Part shown: piece after piece, positions 1 through 7,914 of the stretch
Numbering within the stretch: position 1 is the first letter of the stretch
Layout: each line of letters begins with the position of its first letter
Assembly (NCBI GenBank): GCA_007694905.1
Contig: REEU01000189.1
Location: 1 to 39,061 of the forward strand
Source: Gammaproteobacteria bacterium
GTDB lineage: Bacteria > Pseudomonadota > Gammaproteobacteria > Pseudomonadales > Azotimanducaceae
DNA length: 39,061 nt
Reading direction: 5' to 3'
Made by a program: the position numbers and the translations under genes
The notes under the pieces: model-generated
The model's input: only the letters and a program-made list of their open reading frames with translations
Databases searched by the model: none
What the model was told of the DNA's origin: nothing

Positions 1-1284
1 GAGAGCACCCGACTCGAGGAACGCGAGTTCCGGCAGCTCGTCGAAGCCACCCGGCAGGCGGGACTGCTGGCCGTCGCCACGCCCTTCGATGAGCCTTCGG
101 TGGGGCTGTGTGCCCGGCTCGGCGTCGACATCATCAAGATCGCAAGTTGCTCGGCGACTGACTGGCCGCTGCTCGAAGAAGTTTCCCGTGCCAGAAAGCC
201 GGTGATCGCCTCGACCGGCGGCCTGTCGATCTACGACATCGACAACCTGACGACCTTCCTCTCCAAGCGCGTTCCGGCGTTGGCGCTCATGCACTGCGTC
301 TCGCTCTATCCGACACCGCCGCAGCAGCAGTCCATGAACTTCATGGCGAAGATGATCCGCCGTTACCCGCATGTGACCATCGGCTACTCGGGTCACGAAG
401 CGCCGGATGACTTCGACGTGGTCAAGGTCGCGGTGGCCAAGGGCGCGCGGCTGCTCGAACGGCATTTCGGCGTGCCCGCCGAGGGCGTGTCTCTTAACGC
501 CTACTCGTTCGACCCGGAAAATGCCGGCCGCTGGATCGAGGCGGCCCAGGCCGCGCGCGCGATCTGCGGCAGCGACGAAGACAAGCACGTGAGTCAGGAG
601 GAGTACGAAGCGCTGCTCCAGCTTCAGCGCGGCGTATTCGCGCGCCGGCCGATCGCCGCGGGCGAGACGATTGCGCGGGAGGACGTCTACTTCGCCATGC
701 CCTGTGCTGATGGGCAGCTCACCTCGGGGCAATTTGGCCGCTACCGGACTCACTACGTCGCTTCCCGTGACTACGCACCCGACGCGCCCGTGTTCGAGTC
801 ATGCGAACCTGATTCGCTGTCCCTGCTGCGCGGTATCCTCCACGATGCCAAAGGCCTGGTCTACGAGGCCGGAATCGCACTTGGCGACGACGTCAGCATC
901 GAGGTCTCGCATCACTACGGGCTCGAACGTTTCCGGGAAACCGGCTGCGTGCTGGTGACCTCGGTCAATCGGGAGTACTGCAACAAGTTCCTCATCATGC
1001 TCCCGGGGCAGCAGCATCCGGCGCACCGGCACCGTGAGAAGGAAGAGACCTTCCATCTGCTCTGGGGCGATCTGGAGGTGGATCTGGACGGCGATATCCA
1101 CCGATTGAAGCCCGGTGAGAAGCTGCTGGTGGAACGCGATCAGCTGCACGCGTTCAGTACCCGGGGCGGCTGCCTGTTCGCGGAGATCTCGACCCGCTCG
1201 ATGCGGTCAGACAGTCACTACGAGGACGCCTCCATCGCCGCGAAGGACCCCCTCCAGCGCAAGACCCTGGTCGACTCCTGGTAA
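1..1284 (+). CDS. N-acetylneuraminate (nonulosonate) synthase family protein with SAF and C-terminal cupin domain, 5'-partial
   Basis: The frame is open from base 1 with no start, so the N-terminus lies outside the window; 427 residues are visible. The first part is a NeuB TIM barrel (TPFDEPSV, DIIKIAS, then CVSLYPTP and GYSGHE), which in this family condenses PEP with a hexosamine to make sialic, legionaminic or related nonulosonic acids. A SAF/antifreeze-like segment follows (RGVFARRPIAAGE, near 640-700 nt). From about 1010 nt comes a cupin with metal-type residues (HPAHRHREKEETFHLLWG), like the D-lyxose-isomerase-type cupins attached to some NeuB proteins. The next gene starts 6 nt after the stop and is an FkbM methyltransferase, which fits a surface polysaccharide or glycosylation cluster to the left. 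The exact sugar product cannot be deduced. Confidence 0.88.
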   Translation, partial: ESTRLEEREFRQLVEATRQAGLLAVATPFDEPSVGLCARLGVDIIKIASCSATDWPLLEEVSRARKPVIASTGGLSIYDIDNLTTFLSKRVPALALMHCVSLYPTPPQQQSMNFMAKMIRRYPHVTIGYSGHEAPDDFDVVKVAVAKGARLLERHFGVPAEGVSLNAYSFDPENAGRWIEAAQAARAICGSDEDKHVSQEEYEALLQLQRGVFARRPIAAGETIAREDVYFAMPCADGQLTSGQFGRYRTHYVASRDYAPDAPVFESCEPDSLSLLRGILHDAKGLVYEAGIALGDDVSIEVSHHYGLERFRETGCVLVTSVNREYCNKFLIMLPGQQHPAHRHREKEETFHLLWGDLEVDLDGDIHRLKPGEKLLVERDQLHAFSTRGGCLFAEISTRSMRSDSHYEDASIAAKDPLQRKTLVDSW

Positions 1285-1290
1285 CGGCCG

Positions 1291-1947
1291 ATGACGCCCC
1301 TGCGCAGGCTCATGGTCAAGTTCCTCAAGCCCTTCAATGCCTGGCACAAGCGGAGGCTGTTGCGGGAGGCGCGCGAGGCGTACCGCGCAATTGCCTTCGA
1401 GCCCGGCGACCTCGCCATCGACTGCGGGGCGAACGTCGGCGATGTGACGCTGGATCTTGCCGCCCGTGGCGCCACGGTGCATGCCTTCGAGCCGAACCCG
1501 GATGTGTTCGAGGTCCTGGCCAGCCGGACGCGGTCGCAGCCAGCGGTGCACTGCTACCCGCAGGCCGTCGCGAACCACGCCGGGACGGTGTCGCTCTATC
1601 TGCACCGCGAGCGTGCCGCCGATCCCCTCGCGCACTCCGGCGCGCCGTCGCTGGTCGCCACCAAGCACAACCTGGACCCCGGACGCTCGGTGGAGGTCAC
1701 CGCGATCGATCTCGCCGATTTCATCGAGGCCTTTCCGGGGCGGGTGCGTCTGTTGAAGATCGACGTGGAAGGCTACGAGGTCGTGCTGCTCGATCATCTC
1801 ATCGACCGTGGTGTGCTCAGGCAGGTCGACCATGTCTTCTGCGAGACGCACGAGTTCAAGGTTCCCGGGCTGCTGCGGGAGACGCGGCGACTGCGGCGGC
1901 GTCTCGCCGAGGAGCAGCTCACCCACGTGAATCTCGGCTGGGCCTGA
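1291..1947 (+). CDS. FkbM family SAM-dependent methyltransferase
   Basis: A 218-residue protein with the FkbM methyltransferase signature. Motif I is DLAIDCGANVGDVTLDLA, followed by HAFEPNPDVFEVL (acidic residue that binds the SAM ribose) and the family-typical LLKIDVEGYEVVLLDHL. A basic N-terminus of about 30 residues precedes the Rossmann fold. FkbM enzymes O-methylate sugars, lipids or polyketides. It begins 6 nt after the NeuB-cupin gene, so co-transcription is likely and a glycan substrate is the simplest inference. Confidence 0.85.
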   Translation: MTPLRRLMVKFLKPFNAWHKRRLLREAREAYRAIAFEPGDLAIDCGANVGDVTLDLAARGATVHAFEPNPDVFEVLASRTRSQPAVHCYPQAVANHAGTVSLYLHRERAADPLAHSGAPSLVATKHNLDPGRSVEVTAIDLADFIEAFPGRVRLLKIDVEGYEVVLLDHLIDRGVLRQVDHVFCETHEFKVPGLLRETRRLRRRLAEEQLTHVNLGWA

Positions 1948-2012
1948 AGGCGCTGGTCGTCGACGTTATACTGGCCACACCGGGGCTGTTCCACCTTCGC
2001 GCGCCATGAATC

Positions 2013-2951
2013 ATGACTAGTCCGACTCAGGCGCCGGCTCTGCGCCGGCCCTTCAATGCCAGACCCATCTATCGCGGCCTGCAGCTGCTCGCGCTGCCGC
2101 GGTCGCTGCTGCATGGCGTGCTCAGTGCCGCCAAGCGCATGACGGTCCGCGAGCAGATCGAGCTGCGCGCGCAGCTGGCCCAGGCGCTGCCTGCGCCGGG
2201 GCCGAACGGTATCGAGCTGGACGAGGAGCGGGCCTGCCGGCGTTTCCAGCCTGACGAGGTTCCAGGTGCCGAAGAGACGGCGCGGCGCTGTCTCGAGCTC
2301 TACGACGCCTTTCGCGCCAGCGGCGAGGGCGAGGCGCTGCTGGCGCGCAACCGCAACAAGCCCTTCCTGCTGTCGTTGGCCGCGGGCAATGAGTTCGCCC
2401 GTCATCCCGAGCTGTTGCGCTTTGCCGTGGCCCGGCCCTTGCTCGAGGCTGCGAGTCGCTATCTCGGGACCGTTCCGGTGGTGGAGGGCATTGCGCTGTG
2501 GTGGACGCCGCCGAACGAATCGTCGAAGTCGAGCCAGACCTGGCACATCGACGAGCTGGCTCCCAGGCAGGTGAAGGTGCAGCTGAACTGCACGGAGGTG
2601 ACTGCAGAGCAGGGACCGCTGCACTACATTGCCGCGAGTCGTTCAGAGCAGGCGCGGGCGGCGCTCGGCCACCGCGGTGGGCGGTTGAGCGATGCCGAGG
2701 TGGACGGAACCGGCGCTGGCCGCGAGGTGGAACGTGTACTCGGGCCCGCCGGCAGCGGGGTGATCCTCGACAGCTCCCGCTGCCTGCACTATGGCAGCCG
2801 CGGTAACGTCCGCGATCGCCTCGTGCTCACGTTCCACTACCTGCCGCTCGACGCTCCCACGGAGACACGCTACAGCCTGCAGCTCCCGGTCCTGCCTCCC
2901 GGCTGCGAGGACCTCGACGAGCTGCAGCGCCTGGCGCTGGGTTTCGGCTGA
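2013..2951 (+). CDS. phytanoyl-CoA dioxygenase (PhyH)-like Fe(II)/2-oxoglutarate oxygenase
   Basis: A 312-residue protein. The facial triad of a non-haem Fe(II)/2OG oxygenase is visible as HID at about residues 178-180 (TWHIDELAP) and a distal His at about 259 (CLHYGSR), followed by an Arg-containing strand (NVRDRLVLTFHY) that could bind 2-oxoglutarate. PhyH relatives in polysaccharide clusters often hydroxylate small molecules or sugar-linked groups; the substrate here is unknown. It lies 65 nt after the FkbM gene. The spacer contains TATACT near 1967, a possible -10, but I see no convincing -35 or ribosome binding site for the chosen ATG, so the start is moderately uncertain. Confidence 0.75.
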   Translation: MTSPTQAPALRRPFNARPIYRGLQLLALPRSLLHGVLSAAKRMTVREQIELRAQLAQALPAPGPNGIELDEERACRRFQPDEVPGAEETARRCLELYDAFRASGEGEALLARNRNKPFLLSLAAGNEFARHPELLRFAVARPLLEAASRYLGTVPVVEGIALWWTPPNESSKSSQTWHIDELAPRQVKVQLNCTEVTAEQGPLHYIAASRSEQARAALGHRGGRLSDAEVDGTGAGREVERVLGPAGSGVILDSSRCLHYGSRGNVRDRLVLTFHYLPLDAPTETRYSLQLPVLPPGCEDLDELQRLALGFG

Positions 2952-3108
2952 GCGCGGGCCAGCACCGTTTCCTTGACCTCGCTGTCATACCCGTCGAGGC
3001 CGTTCGGCGTGAAGTGATGGGTCCTTCGTCCTCTGTCCCGAAGCCGAGCCCCGGGCCGCCAGCGCGGAGATCCGGTAGGCTTCCGCAACGTCCAGGTCGG
3101 AAGGGCCG

Positions 3109-4965
3109 ATGCCGGAGTCGAACGACAACGCCAGCAGCTCCACCACTTTCAGTGCCGTGTGCAGGTTCGTCTGGCGCTACTGGCGCTCGAGTCCACTGCT
3201 GTTCGCGGCGGTGCTCGTCGGCGTCGCCATCGGCGTCGTCACCGAGGTGCAGATCCCGAGCCGCGCGGCGGAGCTGGTTTCGGCCCTGCGCGGAGCCGAC
3301 GCCAGCGGTGATCTGCAGCCGGCCCGGGATGCGGCACTGTGGCTGGTGCTGACCTTCGCGGCCGTATCGCTGATCCAGCAGATCTACTTTCGCCTCTGGA
3401 TCACGTTCGCTGCAGACATCATGCGGCGCCTGCTGAACGACGGTTTCGACCGGGTGCAGCGCTTCGCGACGGACTGGCACGTGAACAACTTCGCTGGGGC
3501 CACCGTGCGGCGAATCACCCGCGGGATGTGGGCCTACGACAACTTCTCGGACGTCGTGGTCATCGATCTCGGCCCGGCGTTGTGTCTGCTGGTCGGATTC
3601 GCCGTTGCGATGACCCTGCGCGATCCGATGCTGGGCGCGTTCTTTGCGGGTTCCGTGTTGCTGTTCCTGACCGTGAGCATCGCGCTGTCACTGGGCTATG
3701 TGGCGCCCGCCAATCGTCGCTCCAACGATGCGGACACGGCGGTGGGCGCGGGGCTTGCGGACGCCATTACCTGCAATTCGACCGTGAAGTCTTTCGGTGC
3801 CGAGGACCGGGAAGCCGACCGGCTCGGCGGCGTGACCCGACGCTGGCAGCTGCGGGCGCGCCACTCCTGGCGGCGCAGCCTGGACACGGGCGCGGTGCAG
3901 TCGCTGATGATCCTGCTGCTGCTCGGCGGTCTGCTGGCCCTGGTGCTCGGCCGTGCCGAGGCCGGAGGGCGGGTCGATGATCTGGTCTACGTGCTGACCA
4001 CCTACTTTCTCGTCAACGGCCATCTGCGCAACATCGGGCGCCAGGTTCGTGATCTGCAGCGTTCGGTGAACGAGCTCGACGACCTGGTGGAGATCGACGC
4101 CACCGCGCCCCAGATTGCCGATGCCCCCGCCGCGCATGTGTTCCGTCCCAGCCAGGGGACGGTTCGCTTCGAGCACGTCCATTTCGGCTATCCGAATCAG
4201 CCGACCCCGGTGTTTGCTGATCTCGATGTGACGATCGAGGCCGGCGAGAAGGTGGCGGTGGTGGGTCCCTCGGGAGCCGGCAAGACCACCTTCGTCAAGC
4301 TCATTCAGCGACTCCACGACGTCGATGCGGGTCGCATCCTCATCGACGGGCAGGACGTGCGCGCGGTCACCCAGTCGTCCCTGCGCCGCGCCATCGCCCT
4401 GGTGCCACAGGAGCCGATTCTGTTTCATCGCTCGCTGCTGGAAAACATCGGGTATGCGCAGCCGGATGCGGATCGGGACGCCATCGAGGCGGCGGCGCGC
4501 CAAGCCCATGCCCACGCGTTCATCGAGCAGTTGCCGCAGGGCTACGACACGCTGGTCGGAGAGCGCGGTATCAAGCTCTCCGGCGGCGAACGCCAGCGCG
4601 TCGCTATCGCCCGGGCGATCCTCGCGGACGCGCCGTTGCTGATCCTCGACGAGGCCACCTCGTCGCTTGACTCGATCACCGAGCATCTCATCCAGCAGGC
4701 CATCCACACGCTGCTCGAAGGCCGCACGGCGATTCTCATCGCGCATCGACTCTCCACGGTCCGGGAAGCGGATCGGATTCTGGTGTTCGAGTCCGGCCGG
4801 GTGGTGGAGGAGGGCCGCCACGCCGAACTGATGGCCCGGCGCGGCGGTGTCTATCGACGCCTCTACGACATGCAGGCGCTGGGTTTCCTGGATCATGACG
4901 GCGCGGACGAGGCAGCCGGGTCGAAGCACAAGGTAGGCGGACTAGAACAACGCAAGCTGCGGTGA
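3109..4965 (+). CDS. ABC transporter, fused permease and ATP-binding protein (MsbA/exporter type)
   Basis: A 618-residue half-transporter. The transmembrane domain covers about residues 20-310, with several hydrophobic helices (for example LLFAAVLVGVAIGVV and LMILLLLGGLLALVLG). The nucleotide-binding domain is complete: Walker A GPSGAGKTT near residue 385, Q-loop VPQEPILFH, signature LSGGERQRVAIARA near 489, Walker B LLILDEATSSLDS near 509 and the H-loop IAHRLSTV near 544. Type IV exporters of this kind move lipids, lipid-linked glycans or peptides outward as homodimers. A GGAAGGG ribosome binding site lies just before the ATG. The last 24 nt overlap the convergent radical SAM gene. Confidence 0.9.
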   Translation: MPESNDNASSSTTFSAVCRFVWRYWRSSPLLFAAVLVGVAIGVVTEVQIPSRAAELVSALRGADASGDLQPARDAALWLVLTFAAVSLIQQIYFRLWITFAADIMRRLLNDGFDRVQRFATDWHVNNFAGATVRRITRGMWAYDNFSDVVVIDLGPALCLLVGFAVAMTLRDPMLGAFFAGSVLLFLTVSIALSLGYVAPANRRSNDADTAVGAGLADAITCNSTVKSFGAEDREADRLGGVTRRWQLRARHSWRRSLDTGAVQSLMILLLLGGLLALVLGRAEAGGRVDDLVYVLTTYFLVNGHLRNIGRQVRDLQRSVNELDDLVEIDATAPQIADAPAAHVFRPSQGTVRFEHVHFGYPNQPTPVFADLDVTIEAGEKVAVVGPSGAGKTTFVKLIQRLHDVDAGRILIDGQDVRAVTQSSLRRAIALVPQEPILFHRSLLENIGYAQPDADRDAIEAAARQAHAHAFIEQLPQGYDTLVGERGIKLSGGERQRVAIARAILADAPLLILDEATSSLDSITEHLIQQAIHTLLEGRTAILIAHRLSTVREADRILVFESGRVVEEGRHAELMARRGGVYRRLYDMQALGFLDHDGADEAAGSKHKVGGLEQRKLR

Positions 4966-6021
4966 GATCGAACTCGGAGCGCGAAAGCGGCTGCAGTCCA
5001 GCGGGGGTTCCTGCCCATCGAGGCCGAGCCTGCGTACGGCCAGGCGGAAGCGCTCGCCGAGCAGGCGGGCGAAGGGGCCGGTACCCACCATGCGCTGCCC
5101 GAAGCGGGCATCGTAGTCCGCGCCGCCACGACACTGGCGGATCAGGGACAGCACGTGCGCGGCCCGGTCGGGGTAGTGCAGTTCGAGCCAGTCGCGAAAC
5201 AGCGCTGCGACCTCGTGCGGCAGGCGCAGCAGGATGTAGCCGGCCCGGGAGGCGCCGGCCGCCGCGGCCGCGGCCAGCAGATCTTCGAGCTCGTGATCGT
5301 TCAGGCCCGGGATGATCGGCGCGGTCATCACGCTCACCGGAACGCCGGCCTCATGCAGGCAGCGAATCATGCGCAGACGGGTGGAGGGATCGGCGGTGCG
5401 GGGTTCGAGCCGGCGTTTGAGTTCGCCGTCGAGGGTGGTGAGGCTCACCGCGACCCGCACCAGCCCCCGTTCCGCCATGGCCGCGAGGCGGTCGAGATCG
5501 CGCAGCAGCAGAACGCCCTTGGTGGTGATGGACAGCGGATGCTCATGGCGATCGAGCACCTCCAGCAGGGACTGCATGACCTTGAGTCGCCGTTCGATGG
5601 GCTGATAGGGGTCCGTGTTGGTGCCGATGGCGATGGGTCTGCAGACATAGCCCGGACGCGCCAGCGCCTTCGCAAGCAACGCGGCGGCATCCGCCTTGTA
5701 GAACAGACGGGTTTCGAAATCGAGCCCTGGCGAGAGGTCCACATAGGCATGCGCGGGCCGGGCGAAGCAGTAGACGCAGCCGTGTTCGCAGCCCCGGTAG
5801 GGGTTGATCGACTGGCTGAAGGGAATGTCGGGGCTATCGTTGCGGGCAATGATGCTGCGCGCCCGCTCCGGCAAGACCTCGGTGGCGATGGATGCAGGCA
5901 GATCCGGCGTGCCCGTGCCACCCCAGCCGTCGTCGGTCCAGGCACTGGTGGATGCGGCGAAGCGTCCTGCCGGGCTCGATGCGGCCCCGCGTCCGCGGCG
6001 AAGCTGGATGGGTGTGTCCAT
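4942..6021 (-). CDS. PA0069 family radical SAM protein
   Basis: About 359 residues. The radical SAM [4Fe-4S] motif is CEHGCVYC within NPYRGCEHGCVYCFARPAHAY, C-x3-C-x2-C, near residues 78-85. This YRGC(E/x)HxCxYC form matches the PA0069/SplB-like group. The ATG at 6021 (minus strand) has AAGGTG before it; an in-frame GTG at 6027 is the alternative. A near-consensus LexA box ends 15 nt upstream, and PA0069 of Pseudomonas aeruginosa is a reported member of the SOS regulon, so damage-inducible expression is a reasonable inference. The biochemical reaction of the family is not established. Its 3' end overlaps the ABC transporter gene by 24 nt, tail to tail. Confidence 0.9.
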   Translation of the reverse strand: MDTPIQLRRGRGAASSPAGRFAASTSAWTDDGWGGTGTPDLPASIATEVLPERARSIIARNDSPDIPFSQSINPYRGCEHGCVYCFARPAHAYVDLSPGLDFETRLFYKADAAALLAKALARPGYVCRPIAIGTNTDPYQPIERRLKVMQSLLEVLDRHEHPLSITTKGVLLLRDLDRLAAMAERGLVRVAVSLTTLDGELKRRLEPRTADPSTRLRMIRCLHEAGVPVSVMTAPIIPGLNDHELEDLLAAAAAAGASRAGYILLRLPHEVAALFRDWLELHYPDRAAHVLSLIRQCRGGADYDARFGQRMVGTGPFARLLGERFRLAVRRLGLDGQEPPLDCSRFRAPSSISPQLALF

Positions 6022-6030
6022 GGACACACC
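6011..6030. promoter_or_regulatory. perfect 20-bp palindrome centred on the radical SAM start codon
   Basis: GGTGTGTCCATGGACACACC is a perfect 20-bp palindrome. It contains the likely ribosome binding site and the ATG (minus-strand bases 6021-6019) of the radical SAM gene. As RNA it could form a hairpin hiding the start codon; as DNA it could be a protein-binding site. The function is inferred. Confidence 0.5.
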
Positions 6031-6036
6031 TTAAAT

Positions 6037-6052
6037 CTGTATGAATATACAG
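6037..6052. promoter_or_regulatory. LexA (SOS) box upstream of the radical SAM gene
   Basis: CTGTATGAATATACAG keeps the CTG-N10-CAG core and the flanking TA-rich symmetry of the enterobacterial/pseudomonad LexA consensus CTGTATATATATACAG, differing at two central positions. On the minus strand it overlaps TTGACT (6056-6051), a possible -35, so LexA would block RNA polymerase. It sits between the stop codon of the alpha/beta hydrolase and the radical SAM start. Confidence 0.8.
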
Positions 6053-6943
6053 TCAAGCCAAGCGGCGCTGATCCCCGACGTCCGCATTGAGCGCGAGGAA
6101 GGCCCGCACCCTGGCCGCCACCGCGTCTGCATGCTCGGCCTCAAGGTGCAGGTGATGGGGACCTTGGAGCTCATCCACGGTCAGATTCGCATGGTGGCGG
6201 ATGCGGCGCTCGAGTCCGCCCCGGTACCAGCGGTCGCCCTGCGCGGCCGTTAGCAGCAGCGATGGCGCGGTGGTGGCGGCCATCAGCGCATCGATCTGCC
6301 GCGACGACACCCGTAGCGGTGTCGCGAAACGGATGCGCGGGTCGCTGCGCCAGGTGACGCCCCCTGGAACCACACGATGGCCTCGGGCCACCAGTTCCCG
6401 GGCGGCATCCAGACTCTGGTCGGTAGCTTCGGTCACACGCTTCGCCATGCGCTCCGTGTCCGGATACACAGGCGGCTGCTTTTCGTGCGCCCGCAGCATC
6501 TGCTCCACCGCCAGCCGGTTGCGCTGATTGCCCTCTTCGGGCCCGCCCTCGTGATGCACCATGCCGTCGATGAGCACCACGGTGGTGATCCGCTCGGGAA
6601 ACAGCCCTGCGGTCTCCGAGGCGACGGCGGCGCCCATGGAGTGGCCGATGAGGCCGAAGCGGTCCCAGCCCAGGGTCTCAGCCACCGCCAGCAGATCCTG
6701 GATGTAGCTCAGGGGGAAATAGTGGAAGCCTGGTGGGTGGTGGTCCGAGTAGCCGTGACCGGCGAAGTCCAGGGCGAGGAGGTGCAGCTCGGGCAGGCGC
6801 GGTGCCAGAAGATTGAAGCTGTTGGCATTGTCGAGCCACCCATGCAGGCAGAAAAAGGGCGCCCCGTCGGGGTCGCCCCAGGCGCGTCCGGCCAGAGTGC
6901 GTCCCGGTATCTCGATGCGACGTTCCTCGCCTTGCTGCTGCAT
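6053..6943 (-). CDS. alpha/beta fold hydrolase
   Basis: A 296-residue hydrolase. HGWLDNANSF (residues 34-43) forms the oxyanion hole, LDFAGHGYSDH is the usual strand-turn, and the nucleophile elbow is GHSMGA with Ser102. The C-terminal His is probably in GPHHLHLE. I chose the ATG at 6943 because homology begins there and a GAGAG-like ribosome binding site precedes it; the frame stays open upstream to 7669, but that part runs antisense through the GAF gene and looks like no protein. The stop codon abuts the LexA box of the next gene. Substrate unknown; an esterase or lipase-like role is likely. Confidence 0.85.
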   Translation of the reverse strand: MQQQGEERRIEIPGRTLAGRAWGDPDGAPFFCLHGWLDNANSFNLLAPRLPELHLLALDFAGHGYSDHHPPGFHYFPLSYIQDLLAVAETLGWDRFGLIGHSMGAAVASETAGLFPERITTVVLIDGMVHHEGGPEEGNQRNRLAVEQMLRAHEKQPPVYPDTERMAKRVTEATDQSLDAARELVARGHRVVPGGVTWRSDPRIRFATPLRVSSRQIDALMAATTAPSLLLTAAQGDRWYRGGLERRIRHHANLTVDELQGPHHLHLEAEHADAVAARVRAFLALNADVGDQRRLA

Positions 6944-6992
6944 GCTGGACTCTCGTTTGGATAAAGCGGCGCAGTTTACCGGCCGAAGTGGT

Positions 6993-7019
6993 TTGAGTCG
7001 CGTAGCTTGTCGGTATGAT
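6993..7019 (+). promoter_or_regulatory. candidate sigma-70 promoter for the GAF gene
   Basis: TTGAGT (6993-6998) and TATGAT (7014-7019) are separated by 15 nt, slightly short but close to consensus, and lie about 57 nt before the GAF start codon in the divergent intergenic region. No other good pair is visible there. Confidence 0.35.
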
Positions 7020-7075
7020 GGCGTTGTGCCATCAAGGCATCCTCGGCCCCTAGGGGGCGTTTCAGGAGTTGCAGC

Positions 7076-7762
7076 ATGCCGGCGCCCCCGCGCCCCCTGA
7101 ATGAAGAGGAACGGCTTGCCGTTCTCGAGCGCTACCGCATCCTCGATACGGAAGGGGAGGTGGCTTATGACGACGCGGTGGCCCTCGCTGCCGCGATCGT
7201 GAACGTGCCCGTGGCCCTGCTCAGCCTGGTGGACCGGGACCGCCAGTGGTTCAAGGCGAGAGTCGGTCTGGATGTGGAGGAGACGCCGCGTACGGTGTCG
7301 TTCTGCGCCTGGGCGGTCTACGAGGATGCCAACCTGGTCGTCGCCGACGCGACGGAGGACGAGCGTTTCGCCGACAACGAGCTGGTCTGGGGCGAGCTGG
7401 GCGTGCGCTTCTATGCCGGCGTGCCGCTGCGGACGCCGGATAACCTGGTGCTCGGTACGCTTTGCGTCATCGACCATCAGCGTCGCGAAATCACGCCGGA
7501 GCAGCTGGCGCATCTGGAGCGGCTGGCCTCGCTGATCATGCACCTCTTGGAGAACCGGCGCGCCGCCGACGAGCTGGCTGAGGCGTTGGAGCGCGCCGGT
7601 GTACTGGGCGAGATGATTCCCGTCTGCGCCTACTGCAGGCGTATTCGTGACGATGAACAGTTTTGGCACACCCTGGAGAAGTACCTGGAGTCACACGCTG
7701 GAACGCAGGTCTCCCACGGCATCTGCCCCGCCTGCGCGAGCCGGCATTTCGCGGACCTGTAG
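7076..7762 (+). CDS. GAF domain-containing protein with C-terminal CxxC/CxxC zinc-knuckle-like tail
   Basis: A 228-residue cytosolic sensor. The GAF domain spans about residues 20-165 (typical start RLAVLERYRILDTEGEVAYD, then SFCAWAVYEDANLVVADA and VPLRTPDNLVLGTLCVID). A short helix leads into a tail PVCAYCRRIRDDEQFW...SHGICPACASRHF, with two CxxC pairs and the conserved IRDDE-W pattern often found at the ends of response regulators and GAF/PAS sensors. No output enzyme is fused, so it may act through protein-protein contact. AGGAG lies 8 nt before the ATG. The TAG stop is inside a REP-like repeat head. Confidence 0.85.
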   Translation: MPAPPRPLNEEERLAVLERYRILDTEGEVAYDDAVALAAAIVNVPVALLSLVDRDRQWFKARVGLDVEETPRTVSFCAWAVYEDANLVVADATEDERFADNELVWGELGVRFYAGVPLRTPDNLVLGTLCVIDHQRREITPEQLAHLERLASLIMHLLENRRAADELAEALERAGVLGEMIPVCAYCRRIRDDEQFWHTLEKYLESHAGTQVSHGICPACASRHFADL

Positions 7763-7864
7763 GCTCGAGTTGGGCCTCACAGGCGCGTGCGCTCGGCCCT
7801 GGGACGGCGCGTAAACGCGCTCGCCTAAAGAGGCGTTGGCGCGTGCGGTTGGTCCGCATGCGGC
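7757..7864. repeat. REP/BIME-like element between convergent genes
   Basis: The head CTGTAGGC at 7757-7764 faces a reverse-complement copy (CTTTAGGCGAGC at 7831-7820). Between them, GGCGCGTAAACGCG (7806-7819) can pair as GCGCG-TAAA-CGCGC, and CGCCT-AAAG-AGGCG follows. The same 14-mer and a GTCCGCATGCGGC-like block recur at 22092-22120. It fills the gap between the GAF gene and the convergent fadJ-like gene and may end transcription from both sides. Confidence 0.5.
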
Positions 7865-7914
7865 GGCCAGGCCTGGCGTGGGGGGGAATCAGTATGCGCC
7901 GCCACGCGATGGCC

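Noticed and set aside
3688-4929. Long minus-strand open frame (413 codons) inside the ABC transporter gene
   Set aside because: Antisense shadow of a complete ABC exporter; rich in His/Arg/Gln with no domain.
6944-7669. N-terminal extension of the alpha/beta hydrolase by 242 codons
   Set aside because: It is antisense to the GAF gene; homology and ribosome binding site support the ATG at 6943.
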